DNA of 64,000 nt from Dimorphilus gyrociliatus (Eukaryota > Annelida > Polychaeta > Dinophilidae). The stretch is from the NCBI GenBank assembly GCA_904063045.1, contig CAJFCJ010000021.1:806001-870000 (forward strand), written 5' to 3'. The notes under the pieces are model-generated. The model did not search any database. It was not told the origin of the DNA and worked only from the letters and a program-made list of their open reading frames with translations. Shown here one piece after another: positions 1 through 11,052 of the stretch. Positions within the stretch are counted from its first letter, which is position 1; each line of letters starts with the position of its first letter. A program made the position numbers and the translations under genes.

Positions 1-533
1 AGATCCTTATAAAAACTTTCCATTGCAATTACTTCTACTTTAGATTTAACCTTTTCTCCTAGTTTCTCCATGATTTTATCGCATACGGTAGTCTGTATTT
101 TTGCATTGAATAAAGGAATCATTATAGTCATGTTTATCTTAAAATTCTTATCAAGTGACAAATATATGATAGTGATATTAAACTTTACAATTAAATTCTT
201 TTATTGCAATTATAGCTTATCGTATATATATATATATATTCTATTAATTATTGCTATAAGAACACGATTAATCTTATCCTTGTGTACACGTGTTAAGAAG
301 AAGATGGATTAAAATGTGTTAAAAGGTTAAAACTCGATTAAAACTTGAAAAAGTTTTAAAAGATTAAATAAAGTACTAACCTTACCAGATGCTGTACCGC
401 CACAAACTCCAATAATAAACGGTTTTGCAGTGTTTTCGTAATCATTTAAGAAATTTCTACTATTTTTATGACTAGACGCCGCCATTTTGGCGCCAGAACG
501 GAAGTGCAGGATGTTGTCGGATGAATCGCCCAT
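1..533 (-). CDS. UCK: Uridine-cytidine kinase, N-terminal part (two exons, cut by window edge)
   Basis: The product would phosphorylate uridine and cytidine to UMP and CMP in pyrimidine salvage in the cytosol. Exon 1 is 533..381 (51 codons). It ends in the Walker A P-loop GVCGGTASGK at a good donor (AAG|gttagt). Exon 2 starts at 92 after an AG at 94-93 and runs off the window. It continues in phase 0 with TTVCDKIMEKLGEK and then a MESFYKD segment, matching the UCK order of P-loop, VCxKIM helix and SFYK strand. The intron (380..93, 288 bp) falls between the P-loop Lys and Thr. Two starts are possible. The ATG at 533 has G at -3 and +4. The ATG at 485 lies in AAAATGGCGGC, has A at -3 and G at +4, and gives an N-terminus (MAASSHK) closer in length to human UCK1/2. 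I favour 485 but cannot exclude 533. Paralogue level (UCK1/2 versus UCKL1) is inferred from VCDKIMEKLG. Most of the enzyme is outside the window. Confidence 0.9.
479..488 (-). promoter_or_regulatory. YY1-type element overlapping the downstream UCK start codon
   Basis: The plus strand reads CCGCCATTTT; on the minus strand this is AAAATGGCGG and contains the candidate start ATG at 485. YY1 sites of this form, overlapping the initiator ATG of housekeeping genes, are well known in animals. Factor identity here is inference from the motif alone. Confidence 0.45.
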
Positions 534-3443
534 CTCTCAGTAAAAATCTGCAGATTTTCAAGAAAAATTTAACCAAATACGGGTCATGAGACAGATTTTG
601 CGTGTGATTTAGGGGAAATGACTTGTTAAAATTTAGTGAATTACGATATTTTACATCGTTTTACAACTGGTTGCTATTGACGTGTTTGCAGAATACGCCC
701 TCTGTCGGATACTCGAATTTGACGTCATCCAGACCTTTCTATTACCCCTAAATAATTATCAACTTCATTGTAAAATAATGTTTAGAAACTATAATTTTAG
801 CAGAGAAATTATCACAACTAAATCTTAATGTATCGACCGCCATCTTAGAAATACAACGTAATAAAGGAGCAAATAGCTCAAATTATTAACGGTTATAATG
901 TATAAATCTGACGAAGTTAAACATAACCATATAGGCTGAGAAGAAAATGAATGACAGCTATTTGGTTAATTACGTCAGAAGTTTTAAACGAATATTGTAA
1001 TTAAATGAAGTTTTAAAGAGATTATTTTCAAATCTTTGCCATTTAGATGACGCGTTTGTTACCTCTTGTTTCTATGCTAATATCTATTTGTAGTTATTAT
1101 CCCTTCTCATATAAAGAAAACAAAAACAGTTCTCACTCCTAGAAAGCTCAATAATTCGATTTTAATATCGCTATTCAATTAACAGAGAGAAATCTTCAAC
1201 TTGGCTTAGAAATTAGAGCATAACAAGTTGGTATACGATAACAGTTTCAATGTAAGGTTTTATATAAACTATACTTGTTTATATACATCTATGCAAATGT
1301 ATATATATATATATATATATATATATTCATACGTTATATAACTTCAGTTTTTTATGCGTATACCCTAGATAAACTATTTATTAATACAAATTATGGCCTA
1401 AAGTTAAACAAATAATTCTTAAAGCAATCAATTATACTTTCCTACTTGCGTATTTTCTCGATAAGAATAATGACGTAACGCAAAAGTTTATCTTTAAACA
1501 ATTGAAAATTGAAACTTTTAACTTTCATTTTAAGAAGAAATCCAAATTTATAAAGAATAAAATAAGAACATTCTATTGTTAATAAGCTTTATATTAAATA
1601 AAACCTTTACGTTGTTCTTTTTTCTACATCTATGAATATTTAATTATTTCATCATTCAAAATTCTCCACCTGTTATAATATACAAAGAGAACATTCGCAT
1701 AGTTTACCTTTATCTTCTTCACAAGTATTCCCTCTGTCGTTGCAGTAAACGAATGAAGTTTTAAATTTGAATTTACAACTGTAAATATACTATTTACTAT
1801 GCCACGAAAAAATAAGAGAAAGGAATAAGGTTGTTTTTCTTTAAATCAATGAAAAGCCAGAATTTTTCTTCTATCTCTCTTTATAAAGTTGGCTCTTGAA
1901 AAAAAAAACTGTTCACTATTATACGTAACAGTTATTCTTATCGTTTTAATCGTTTCAACCTCGAATGTCTGTGTAACTCAATCGTGTTTGAATAAGTATA
2001 GGTAGGTGCTATGACTAAGAAAAACTGGTAGAAAGGCATTTATTTTTAATTTGGGGAAATGTTGTAGTGGCAAAACGCTGGACATAAGACGTATTTATTT
2101 GAATTGTATATTTTTACTATATACTTAATAATATTTTACTGAGCAATCAATGTAAAAACTCTTCTTTTTAATTAAAAAATTAGAAAACGTTCCCCTTTAC
2201 TTTTTCGAATGTTCTATTTTACTTTCTTTTTTTTTATTACTCGTTCCTAGAATTTTCATCGTCAAGTTTTCTGCCTCGGCAGTATTAAAACTTGTTTATT
2301 CAAAGAAAAACATATTCTCTCATGATAAGATAGATGTTACAGTGTTTAAATCTAAAGACAACATTGCTGCTTGGAAGGTTAAACAGGGGAATTGGGTCAA
2401 TGCGCACAGGAAATGTTTTAATGTTGGACTAAGTCTTTTCACTATTTCATTTATTAAAGTAGAAGAATTTAGGAAGAAAGGTCTAAACTTAAGAAAAGCA
2501 AAAAAAAATTTGATTTAGTATGGGAGAAATTCTTTAGTTAAGGTCAAGGATATTCCATATAGTGACTATATATATAAATATATGTATGTTCTTTTTCGAA
2601 GAAAAATATAAACTAGATAGATAAGATTGTTATTTTTGTTAAAATGCTCTATAATAAATAGTTCGTTACGTCGTATCAGTAGTTTGATACAATTCACTTC
2701 ATCGAAGGTGAATAACAAAGACTATCTTTTTAAGCTATAAAAATTAATGTCAAATTTAATTCAATCGCTTTTTGATATGCTGCCATAGAAATTAAAGAAA
2801 ACTCTGTTAAAGTGATAGACAGGTTGGAAAGAGTAACTTTTTTTTTAATTTCATGGTCGTAACGTTAAAGAAAAAGAAGAACTCGTTCGAAAGTTGACGA
2901 ATAATTTCAAATATTTTCTAACAGCAAAATGCACTCATTTTCGCTTTATTTTTTATCTTTTTTTTCGTACATATTTTATTAGTAAATAAGCTCCAATTTA
3001 AAGAAAATATATGTTTATTTTATTATAAATACGGTTAATCTAACCCTATTTTTTTTATACAAAATAAGAAATTTATTCTAGTTCTAGAATGTTCTGTTGA
3101 CTTCATAAAAAACGATTTCGAAATATCCATGGCACTAAAATCCACCTATATTCTATACAGAACTATATACTCGATCACGTGACCTTTAAAATTCGTCTGC
3201 TAAACCATATATATATATATATATATATCTTCATCAAACGGAAATAGAACCATTGCACCATACTGAAGAAATACCCCAGAAAAGTAGTTCCGCTTCCGTA
3301 GTTGACAAAAAATTATCAAATGTGAATAATAAAGACGATAACGTCGCCAGAAGAAGTTTCCGATTATAATTTAGCTTTCATAACACTATTTCCCGAAAAT
3401 TGTGATAGGCATTGAGAAAAAAAACGGTGAGGATTAAAGAAAG
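534..3443. other. Head-to-head spacer between UCK and UBE2F
   Basis: No convincing coding sequence was found in these 2.9 kb. Contents are a CRE at 720-727, a YY1-type CCGCCATCTT at 837-846, a (TA)n tract at 1300-1326 and another at 3207-3228. ETS-like CTTCCG lies about 150 bp before the UBE2F ATG (near 3292). The 550-1000 stretch, near UCK, is the least repetitive and the likeliest promoter area. Confidence 0.6.
720..727. promoter_or_regulatory. Perfect CRE palindrome TGACGTCA upstream of UCK
   Basis: This is a full consensus CREB/ATF site, 187-235 bp upstream of the two candidate UCK starts and in the head-to-head spacer with UBE2F. A second full TGACGTCA occurs at 25070-25077 inside dopamine receptor intron 4. 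Occupancy cannot be judged from sequence. Confidence 0.4.
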
Positions 3444-4582
3444 ATGTTCAACTTGCAAGAAAGAGCTAGACAACAAAAAGATAGGCAAAGAAACGGTCGT
3501 AATAGAGCCACACTTAGAGATAAATTATTGTTAAGAGGTAAAAACAACAATTAACAATATTTATAACGTTTCTATTTTTTTAATATGTTTAGAAAAGGAT
3601 CGTAAGAGTAAATTTTGCTTTCTTCCTTTTTTAGAAGTGCCAGCGTTGCAAAAAATTAAGCCGACCACTTGCGATTACTTTTTTGAAGACCAAGACGCTT
3701 TACATAACTTTTTCTTACATATTAAACCTACCGAAGGACCTTGGCGGGATGGCTTATTCAAATTTGAAGTGACTGTACCAGACGACTATAATATGAAGGT
3801 AACTATTCACGTTTCAATATGAATTAGTTATAGGTTTTTAAATATTATGCAATGAATGTTATATCTTCGAAGGAGAAGTGAATACTTAATGGTTATTGAT
3901 GTAGAATTTAGAATTTTTCTTGCTAGTTATGATTCCTTATATTATTATATAATATTTCATTTTCCGCCATCTTTCTTATATGAGAGTTTCAAAGTATGCT
4001 GTAACAATAAATTACTCAGCAATTTTTAACGGTATTTGAACATTTATTGATTCTATTAATTTTAATCTTTCAATCTAACGCTAGAGCTGGTATTCTCTAT
4101 CTTAACGAAAAACATGAAGCATCGTGTAAAGATAATGTCAATCAATTTTTCATACTTTTTCTTTCTTTCTTTCTTTTAGCCTCCTAAGGTCAAGTGTCAT
4201 ACGAAAATTTGGCATCCGAATATCAACGAAACCGGAGAAGTTTGTTTATCTCTCTTACGGGAGGTATCTGTTGATGGAATGGGCTGGGCACCTACGCGCA
4301 GTTTGACTGATGTTGTTTTAGGGCTTAACTCGCTCTTTAATGTAAATGTAAGTAAATTTTTTTAAAGGATTGTTATTTGTATTTATTTAACGCTCAGCAT
4401 ATTTTCAAACAAACATTAAAAATCAATACTTTGGTAAAAATTTTTAATTTTCTTCATAACAGGATCTGGTCAATTTTAATGATCCGCTAAATACTAATGC
4501 TGCTGATCAGTATCATAGGGATAAGGATGAATTTACCAAAGTTGCAAGAGATTACGTCCATCGTTTTGCTAAGAAACGATGA
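3444..4582 (+). CDS. UBE2F: NEDD8-conjugating E2 enzyme UBE2F, complete, 4 exons
   Basis: UBE2F takes NEDD8 from the NAE1-UBA3 E1 and, with RBX2, transfers it to CUL5. Exons are 3444-3537, 3635-3798, 4180-4341 and 4463-4582. They join in phases 1, 0 and 0 to a 179-residue protein (human UBE2F is 185). The UBC fold is complete. The HPN motif is at residues 98-100, and the catalytic Cys108 lies in [10 protein letters not shown]. The segment [21 protein letters not shown] is diagnostic for UBE2F rather than UBE2M. The N-terminal extension ([10 protein letters not shown]...RDKLLLRE) corresponds to the UBA3/DCN1-docking tail; RDKLL is shared with human UBE2F. Introns are 97, 381 and 121 bp. A second in-frame donor six bases after the exon 3 end would insert Val-Asn. 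ATTAAA at 4642-4647 is a possible poly(A) signal. The start is the only suitable ATG in front of the tail. Confidence 0.96.
4342..4353 (+). promoter_or_regulatory. Tandem 5' splice donors at the end of UBE2F exon 3
   Basis: The junction reads AAT|GTAAATGTAAGT. The first GT (4342) gives NSLFN-DLVNF, the family length; human has NSLFT-DLLNF. The second GT (4348) is closer to consensus (GTAAGT) but adds two residues (Val-Asn) just after the catalytic domain core. Both keep frame. Confidence 0.6.
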
Positions 4583-5807
4583 CATTCTTCTAAAGTGAAG
4601 TTTCTTTTCTTCTGGGCACTTTATAACAATATTGACTCTAAATTAAAATTTTTCTGGTGCGAAAAGTTGAAAAATATTTATGATGTAGAAAATGTAAAAC
4701 TCGTATATACATAATATATATATACGTATGTTATGTATATAAGTTTATTCATTTATGCATTGATATATCTTTTTATGTATTAAAATTTTTATGATATATG
4801 TATGTATGTTTGTATGTACATGTATGGTATTCAAAACCAGTTTTAAGAACTTCTGGATAAATCTCAACTTATTTACATCTTAAAAAAGGAAATGGCTTTT
4901 TTTTAAAGACTTTCTATATACATATTTAGTTTGAACTTATTTACCTTTGATAGTAATATTTAATAGAATCATTGTTTAAAAAAACAAGAATTATTTTTCT
5001 CCAAAAAGATTCAATGAAGATATGAGATTGTATTTTTACAAAAGAAGCAAAAAATTTTCCTTTTTAGCCTAAACTTAAACAAAGTAAAATAGAATATTTA
5101 AATAGATCATTTGTTTCTTTTTAACATCACAATATATTTAAGGCACCTGAAAAAAAATATCCAGATAGACCAAGTGATGGCGTCAGAAGAAATACGATTT
5201 TTTTTCTTTTTCCATAACATTTACTTTTTAATTAGTAATTTTCCCTTTTTCTCTTTCCTTACTATTGAATTTATTCTGTGTGTTTTGTCTTTCTTTTCCC
5301 TGCAATCTCCTTCTCGTTTGACTTTTCACCATCTTCCAAGTGTACAGTTAAAAAACAAAACAAGACTTGTTCAATAACTTTAACGCGAAAGAAAAACATC
5401 AAAGTAATAAAAAATAAAAGGGAAATAAATTAAAGAATTTCTCTCTTAACATTAACATTATTTTCCTTTCTTTACATCTGATTAAAAAACAGGCTCAATG
5501 CACAACAGAAACAAAAGACAATTGAATGTTTGTTTCTTTCTTTTAAAAGGCGTGTAAAATTTACAGAATATTGATTGCATAACAATAATAATAATAATAA
5601 TAATAGTAACATTATCAACTAAAATCATAGTTTTTTCCATTTTGCTTTTACATCACATTTTTTCCACGAGAAAAAAAAGGCACAAATCGAGATGTATATG
5701 TATTTATATATATATATAAAAAGCACCTATTTCTATCTAACTGGTCGCGAATAAAGTTTCATCTCAACATTTTTTCGAGATGCGGTCTCCGAAGCACCAG
5801 CTCCAAT
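4583..5807. other. Tail-to-tail spacer of UBE2F and Caskin
   Basis: This holds the UBE2F 3' UTR and the Caskin 3' UTR, with (TA)-rich DNA and an (AAT)n run at 5582-5606. The 88-codon open stretch at 5111-5377 is low complexity (Phe/Leu/Ser runs from T-rich DNA), so I do not call it a gene. Confidence 0.6.
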
Positions 5808-5812
5808 TTATT
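5807..5812 (-). terminator. AATAAA overlapping the Caskin stop codon
   Basis: The minus strand reads GAATAAATT, so the TAA stop lies inside a canonical poly(A) signal. If used, the 3' UTR would be only about 10-30 bases. Other signals further downstream are equally possible in such AT-rich DNA. Confidence 0.25.
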
Positions 5813-8800
5813 CTGTTTCCAATTTACTGATTGTTGCGTCTAATTCGTCGCTTAAACCTTGAAGCATATCGTCGAGTTCGTTCAGGATATTTGGACATTC
5901 GAAAGCCCCCTCGGCGCTTGGCTTTTCAAGATGAGATTTTTGTCTGATAGTTCCGACATTTTCGTTTGCGAAATGTAAGTACTCATTACTGGCCACAACA
6001 TCTTCGTAATGTGTAACAGCGACACTATGAGCTTGGAGGGAAGGTGTTGGTAATATTTTAGGAGGGAGAGTGGATTTATGAGGTCTAGGAAGACTAGAAA
6101 AATGCACTTCCTTCTTCTTAGTGTGTTCTATATCGTCTACGCTAGGTAACTTAGGTGGACTGACTGGCTTAACTCTCATAGATGTTCTCATACTGTTCGT
6201 TCTCCTAGGTGGAGGTGGAGGCGTTTTGTTTCTCCTTACTTGTACATTAGACATTTTACTAAATGTACTTTTATTTCTTCTAGCTAAGGTTCCACTATAT
6301 GCAACATCCTCCGAGTCCATTTGAATTGGTAATGACTTATCAGCGCTCGGGGATACTTGTATGGCAACAACGTCAGGACTCTGAATAGTTTCATCTAATG
6401 GCTGGTTATCTTGTTTTAGCCTCCTTAATTTTTGAACGGCTAAAAGTAGCTTCTTTTGATGGCCCAACTTCGTTATACCAACCTCTTCCAAGTCCTCAAA
6501 AGTAATTTCAGTTAAACTATCGACTGAATTATAACCTTGAGATTTCAATAGCGTATCGTATTCTATAAGGTTTAAACAACCCAAAAATGTAGATATAGAA
6601 TCTGGAATAAAATTCGGTAGCAGGTCGGGAAAATGCAATCTACTGATTTCAGATTTTAGCTTTTTCAAATGACTTGATTTTTGAATACCCAAAGCGTTAA
6701 CGTCAGACGGAGTCATCTTTGAAACTGTGGGTAGATCGTAGCCGGAGTTCAAAAATACGGATGAATATTCGGCAAGCTGCATCTGATGTAGCCAGGCGGT
6801 TAATAGCTGAGGATCAGTTGGTTTAAGACCTTCCTTAAGTCGGTCGTGAATAAAAGTAGCTGGCTCTATTTCGCTTAGAGATCTAAGCGAGGAAGAGGAT
6901 GATGAATGCATACTGACGCCCGATTCGGCGCTAGATAGAGAGTGGGAGGATAGTCTGTTCGGGGTATGTTGAGGTGATATTCCGCTATCCCTATCAGCAT
7001 CTTTAGCGGTTGTTACTGGTGGCGGAGGAAATTCTGAGTCGGTTCCAAACGTGACGTAAGGTCGATTTGGTAAAACATCGGGCGGATCGTCGCCCGTGAA
7101 TAAACACCTGACGCCCCTATATAAATTATTAGATTTGTGCAGCTGTTCAACGAGTTGAGCTGCTGTTTGACCAAAGGAATTAGTAGCTTCCAAATCGACT
7201 CCTCGATGCATTAGCATTTTCGCCACATTCGGCTTATTAGATAAGACAGCCTCGTGGAGAGCCGTACCTGACGCAGTTCTTCTATTTATATCCACAATGC
7301 CGGAATCTAATAGGCACTTAACAACGTCGACGTGACCGTGGTGGGCGGCTCGATGAAGAGGAGTAGTGCAATAATAATCTTGCGGGTTACTTATTAATTG
7401 ACTGGAACAAGAGGATATTAAAACTTGAACAACTGGCGTTCTTCCTTTTTCACAAGCACAATCGAACGGAGTTTTTTGTTGTTGATCCCTGATATTTACA
7501 TCTCCTCCGTGTTCTAAGAGCATCTTTACAACAACACTATGCCCATGACCACAAGCAAAGTGAAGTGGTGTTTGACCAAAACCATCGCAGTCATTCGGGG
7601 AAGCCTTATTCTATAGTAGATAAAAAAGAGAGAGGGAATGTAAACAACATTGTTACCACAAAGAATGCTATTTTTCTTTAGTCAGCCTATAAAGAATTAC
7701 TCATCACTCATGGAATATTTATCGTACGAATGGGAGGAAGTAAGTGGTGCTATTGAGAAAGAATGATACGCAAATTGCACAATAGCATTTTTCTATCATT
7801 AAATAGACTAAAGGAATTTGGGATAAGATATAAAAAAATTCTGTATTCTAGTAGAAAGAGAGAGAGAGAGAGAGAGAAAGAAAGAAAAGAAGAAAAAAAC
7901 AAAAAGACTAGCGAAAAAAATATAAAAGCGTTAAACGACTTAAAAATAAATAATAATAATTAGGAATGCTTCATTAGGCATTTCTAATCGTAAGCTTTTA
8001 AGGGCTTGAGAGGGTTATTAAAAGAATATAACAATCGTATTTCTAACTCAAAGGGATCGAAAATAGGTTTTTACAGCATTGATTATCGGTAATTGGAAAA
8101 AGTTAATTAACCAAACTCGAATAAAACTTATAGGATAATAATGATTATATTTACGTATCGAGTAGGTAAACGTATTGACACCGTGAATTTTTGTGAAAAT
8201 AATAAATATTTCGTACTTTTTCTCTTTAATTAATATTTAATTTCTTTTTATATTAGAAATAAAATCAAAATTATGCGAAATCACCTCAAATATTTTTAAA
8301 ATAACTTGTACACAATAATCGTACAAAAGGAAAGAAATAAGGAACTCTTTTATAATTCTAATCGTTTTCTTTAACTTGAATTTACGACCCTGGAGTAATC
8401 GTGTTTTGGCCGACAAGTACCTGCTATATATTACCCTTCTACGTGAAATGGTTTAAATTGAAGATAAACTTTATCCCATTTCTCTTTATCATAAGCCAAC
8501 TTAATTATCTAGTATTATATTAACATAGAAAGAACTTGCCCCTCCCCTTTAATAACATTAATATTCTATTATTGTTATTATTCGAAAATTTTTAAATAGT
8601 TAAACAGCAATAGCAATAATAAGCAATATATAAATCATCGCGTCTTATAAGCGTATATAAGCCTATAAATAAAAGAATACGCACAGAAAAAATTCAGATA
8701 TAGAGCCGTTATTTTAAGTTCGTTCCAAAAGTAGATTTGATAATAAGAGAGCACGTGTTTAAAAAACAATAAAAAACAACTACTAGTAAGTTGGATATAG

Positions 8801-11052
8801 AAAGAAAAAGAGAGACAGACAGAGAGGGAGAGAGAGAGACTCATTGTTCTTGTCTGATAAAAATCAATTTTTTATTACTTGTATTCTGATTATAAAATTG
8901 AAAATAAAATTCCTTTTAGGCATTTTTTTTCTTTATCTATATCGGTCGTACCGTTATCCTTTTGTCTTTTGTTTCTTGTACTAATTCTACAATCCGTAAA
9001 ATTCTCTCCCTCTACGTCATCTCTATTTTTGACTAATAATAACTTCCTATTACGTAATAATTATAAATAAACAATATTTCCCCTCCCAAACCCCTATTGT
9101 ACAACAATCTCTCACATTTTTCTCCTCTATTTTCATTCTGATTGCCAAAGTTTATCGCAACTTTTTGCCGTGTCTAGAGGTTAAGTAAATTTTTTTTTTT
9201 CAACTATTATAGGCCTAATTAAAAATGAAAAGATTATTTTTTCTTCTTGTTTACTATTTTCTAATTCGGATAGAGAGAGAGATAGATAGATAGATGCGCG
9301 ATAGGCAGGCAGAGAGATATAGAATGCGTGAAGAAATAATAGCAGACAGATAGAAAAAAACAGAAATAGAGAACGAAATTAAGTCGTTCTCTAGATATCG
9401 TCGTTTTAAAATTTTTTTTCTTTCTTGTTTTTTGGGCCTACAACCAACTCGAGTAAATACAAATAATAAAGAGTATTTAATAATAAACAATATAAAAGTG
9501 GAGCAGATTGTTAAACACTATTCGGGATAGACAGTAGTTAAAAATAAGTTACATTTTACAGGCCATCCTACGACGACATTTTGTAATAATTAAGGGCTAT
9601 AAATCTTTAGCACTTGAGCTTTTGAATCTTCTTATGGGCCACACAACACACTCAACGAAATGCTCTGTTAATTCTTAGCCTTCTACTAGGATTTATAGAA
9701 AACAGAAAGAGAAAATTTCTTCAAAGGTCGCAATTCGTTACGTAAACCTAGAAAGATAAGGTCGGAATAGCAGAATGGAAAATGAAATGTAGGCAGACCC
9801 GGGAATAATTTCTGCCAATAGATTACCTCTTTGAATAAATAGAAAGAATACTTGGCTAGAATAACAGATTAGTAAAGAAATAATACTAATCAATAAAGGA
9901 ATTCTTTTAAGTCCTTTAATACGCTTTTAGGTAAAATTCGGTAAGGAGAGATTATTTAACAAGGTTTTCTATTCCGAATGTATATACATTTTCATATTAA
10001 AAACAACCTATTTTCTATTTTACTCAATTCCCTTCTCTACTATTCGTAGAGAGCAAATTTTTCCATAAGGCAACCTCAAATACAAGATATATCAAAATAG
10101 TAAAGTAAACTTGATAGGGTTAACGTTCGGCCAAAAAAGAAAACATCAACGGGTAACGGGTTAAAGGGAAAGGGGGGGAGGGAAAATGAAAAATAAGAGT
10201 TTTGAATGGAGACAAAGAAGAGTTAAATTTCGCTCTATTCAATATTTAACCAATAGATGATAAATAGGTGACGATTTGATGGATAGATGAGAAGAGACAA
10301 GTTAGAAGTTAAAGGCGCGCAAAATGACAGATATCACTCTTTTCAATACTATCTTCCTGAGAGACAGGAATACTACATACAACTTTCAAACTTGTATTAA
10401 TCCGTCAAAGTGAAAAAAAAAAACACGGCTTTTGTCGTTTTCTTTTCAAGAGAAATTCCTAAGAAAGGCGTGACCAATTTCTTAAAAAGTCGGAAGTTGA
10501 AAAAAATCAAAAAATAACGAAGATAAAAAAGAAAAAGAAGGGAAAAAATAATAATAATAAAACAAAAAGGTTAACGCCGGAAGACGGATTATAGGCCTAT
10601 CATAGGAGAAGGTACTTGAGAGTAAATTCAACGTTGGAGGGGAAAGTTTTTTAGCCGAATGTAAATAAAGCTGCGGTTTTTTTTATTTACCTTTAAAAGA
10701 ACGTCGACTGGCTCGATTCTGCCTTGCCAACAAGCGAAATGCAACGGGCGTCTACCACTACTATCGCACACTGAAGCCGACGCTTGAGCATCCAAAAGTA
10801 TTTTCATAATATTGACATTGCCAACCAAAGTGGCCTGATGGAGAGCCGACATCCCATCTCCGTCCTGATAATCGACATTAACCCTTTTCGATTCTGTTTA
10901 GAAGCGAATAATAAATTTTTTATGCGTCAAAAAAATGCATATAAGCAAACAAAAGTCTTACTTTTCCCTTTCTGTTTGTTGATGAGTAATTTTTTTGTCG
11001 TCTGCTCGTCCTGAGCCTTTACGGCTATTACTAATTCTCTCTCCTTCGTCAT
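5808..11052 (-). CDS. CASKIN: Caskin: ankyrin-SAM scaffold protein, 3 exons, no SH3
   Basis: Caskins are presynaptic/junctional scaffolds whose tandem SAM domains polymerise. Exons are 11052..10962, 10893..10691 and 7610..5808, joined in phases 1 and 0 to 698 residues. Exon 1 (MTKERELVIAVKAQDE) matches the Caskin N-terminus. Six ankyrin repeats follow at about residues 44-73, 77-106, 109-138, 143-175, 179-208 and 212-241. They correspond one to one with vertebrate Caskin, down to LLDAQA, RPLHFACWQGR and GTALHEA. SAM1 is about 365-423 (NSGYDLPTVSKMTPSDV) and SAM2 about 435-495 (EVGITKLGHQKKLLLAVQKL); the tandem pair and its linker are Caskin-specific. A Ser-rich stretch lies at 323-347, a proline motif TPPPPPRR at 560-567, and a short acidic/leucine helix at 671-696 at the C-terminus. 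The SH3 domain and CASK-binding motif of vertebrate Caskins are missing, although one exon spans that region. The exon 1 ATG directly follows a plausible acceptor (tttcttatcag), so a 5' UTR intron is likely. Confidence 0.95.
7611..10690. other. Caskin intron 2 (3.1 kb)
   Basis: The donor is AAG|gtaaat and the acceptor ctatag|AAT. The intron contains a (GA)n run at 7857-7877, small GA and GATA runs near 8815-8840 and 9270-9320, and poly-A/T blocks. I found no exon-like stretch on either strand; small open frames here are low complexity. Confidence 0.6.

Noticed and set aside
690-715. CGCCCTCTG as a CTCF-like site between UCK and UBE2F
   Set aside because: Only about 11 of 14 positions fit the remembered core; too weak to list as a feature.
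5111-5377. 88-codon open frame on the plus strand
   Set aside because: Phe/Leu/Ser-rich translation of T-rich DNA in the UBE2F-Caskin spacer, with no domain and no splice context.
6121-6324. Plus-strand open frame inside the Caskin last exon
   Set aside because: Antisense shadow of the Caskin coding exon.
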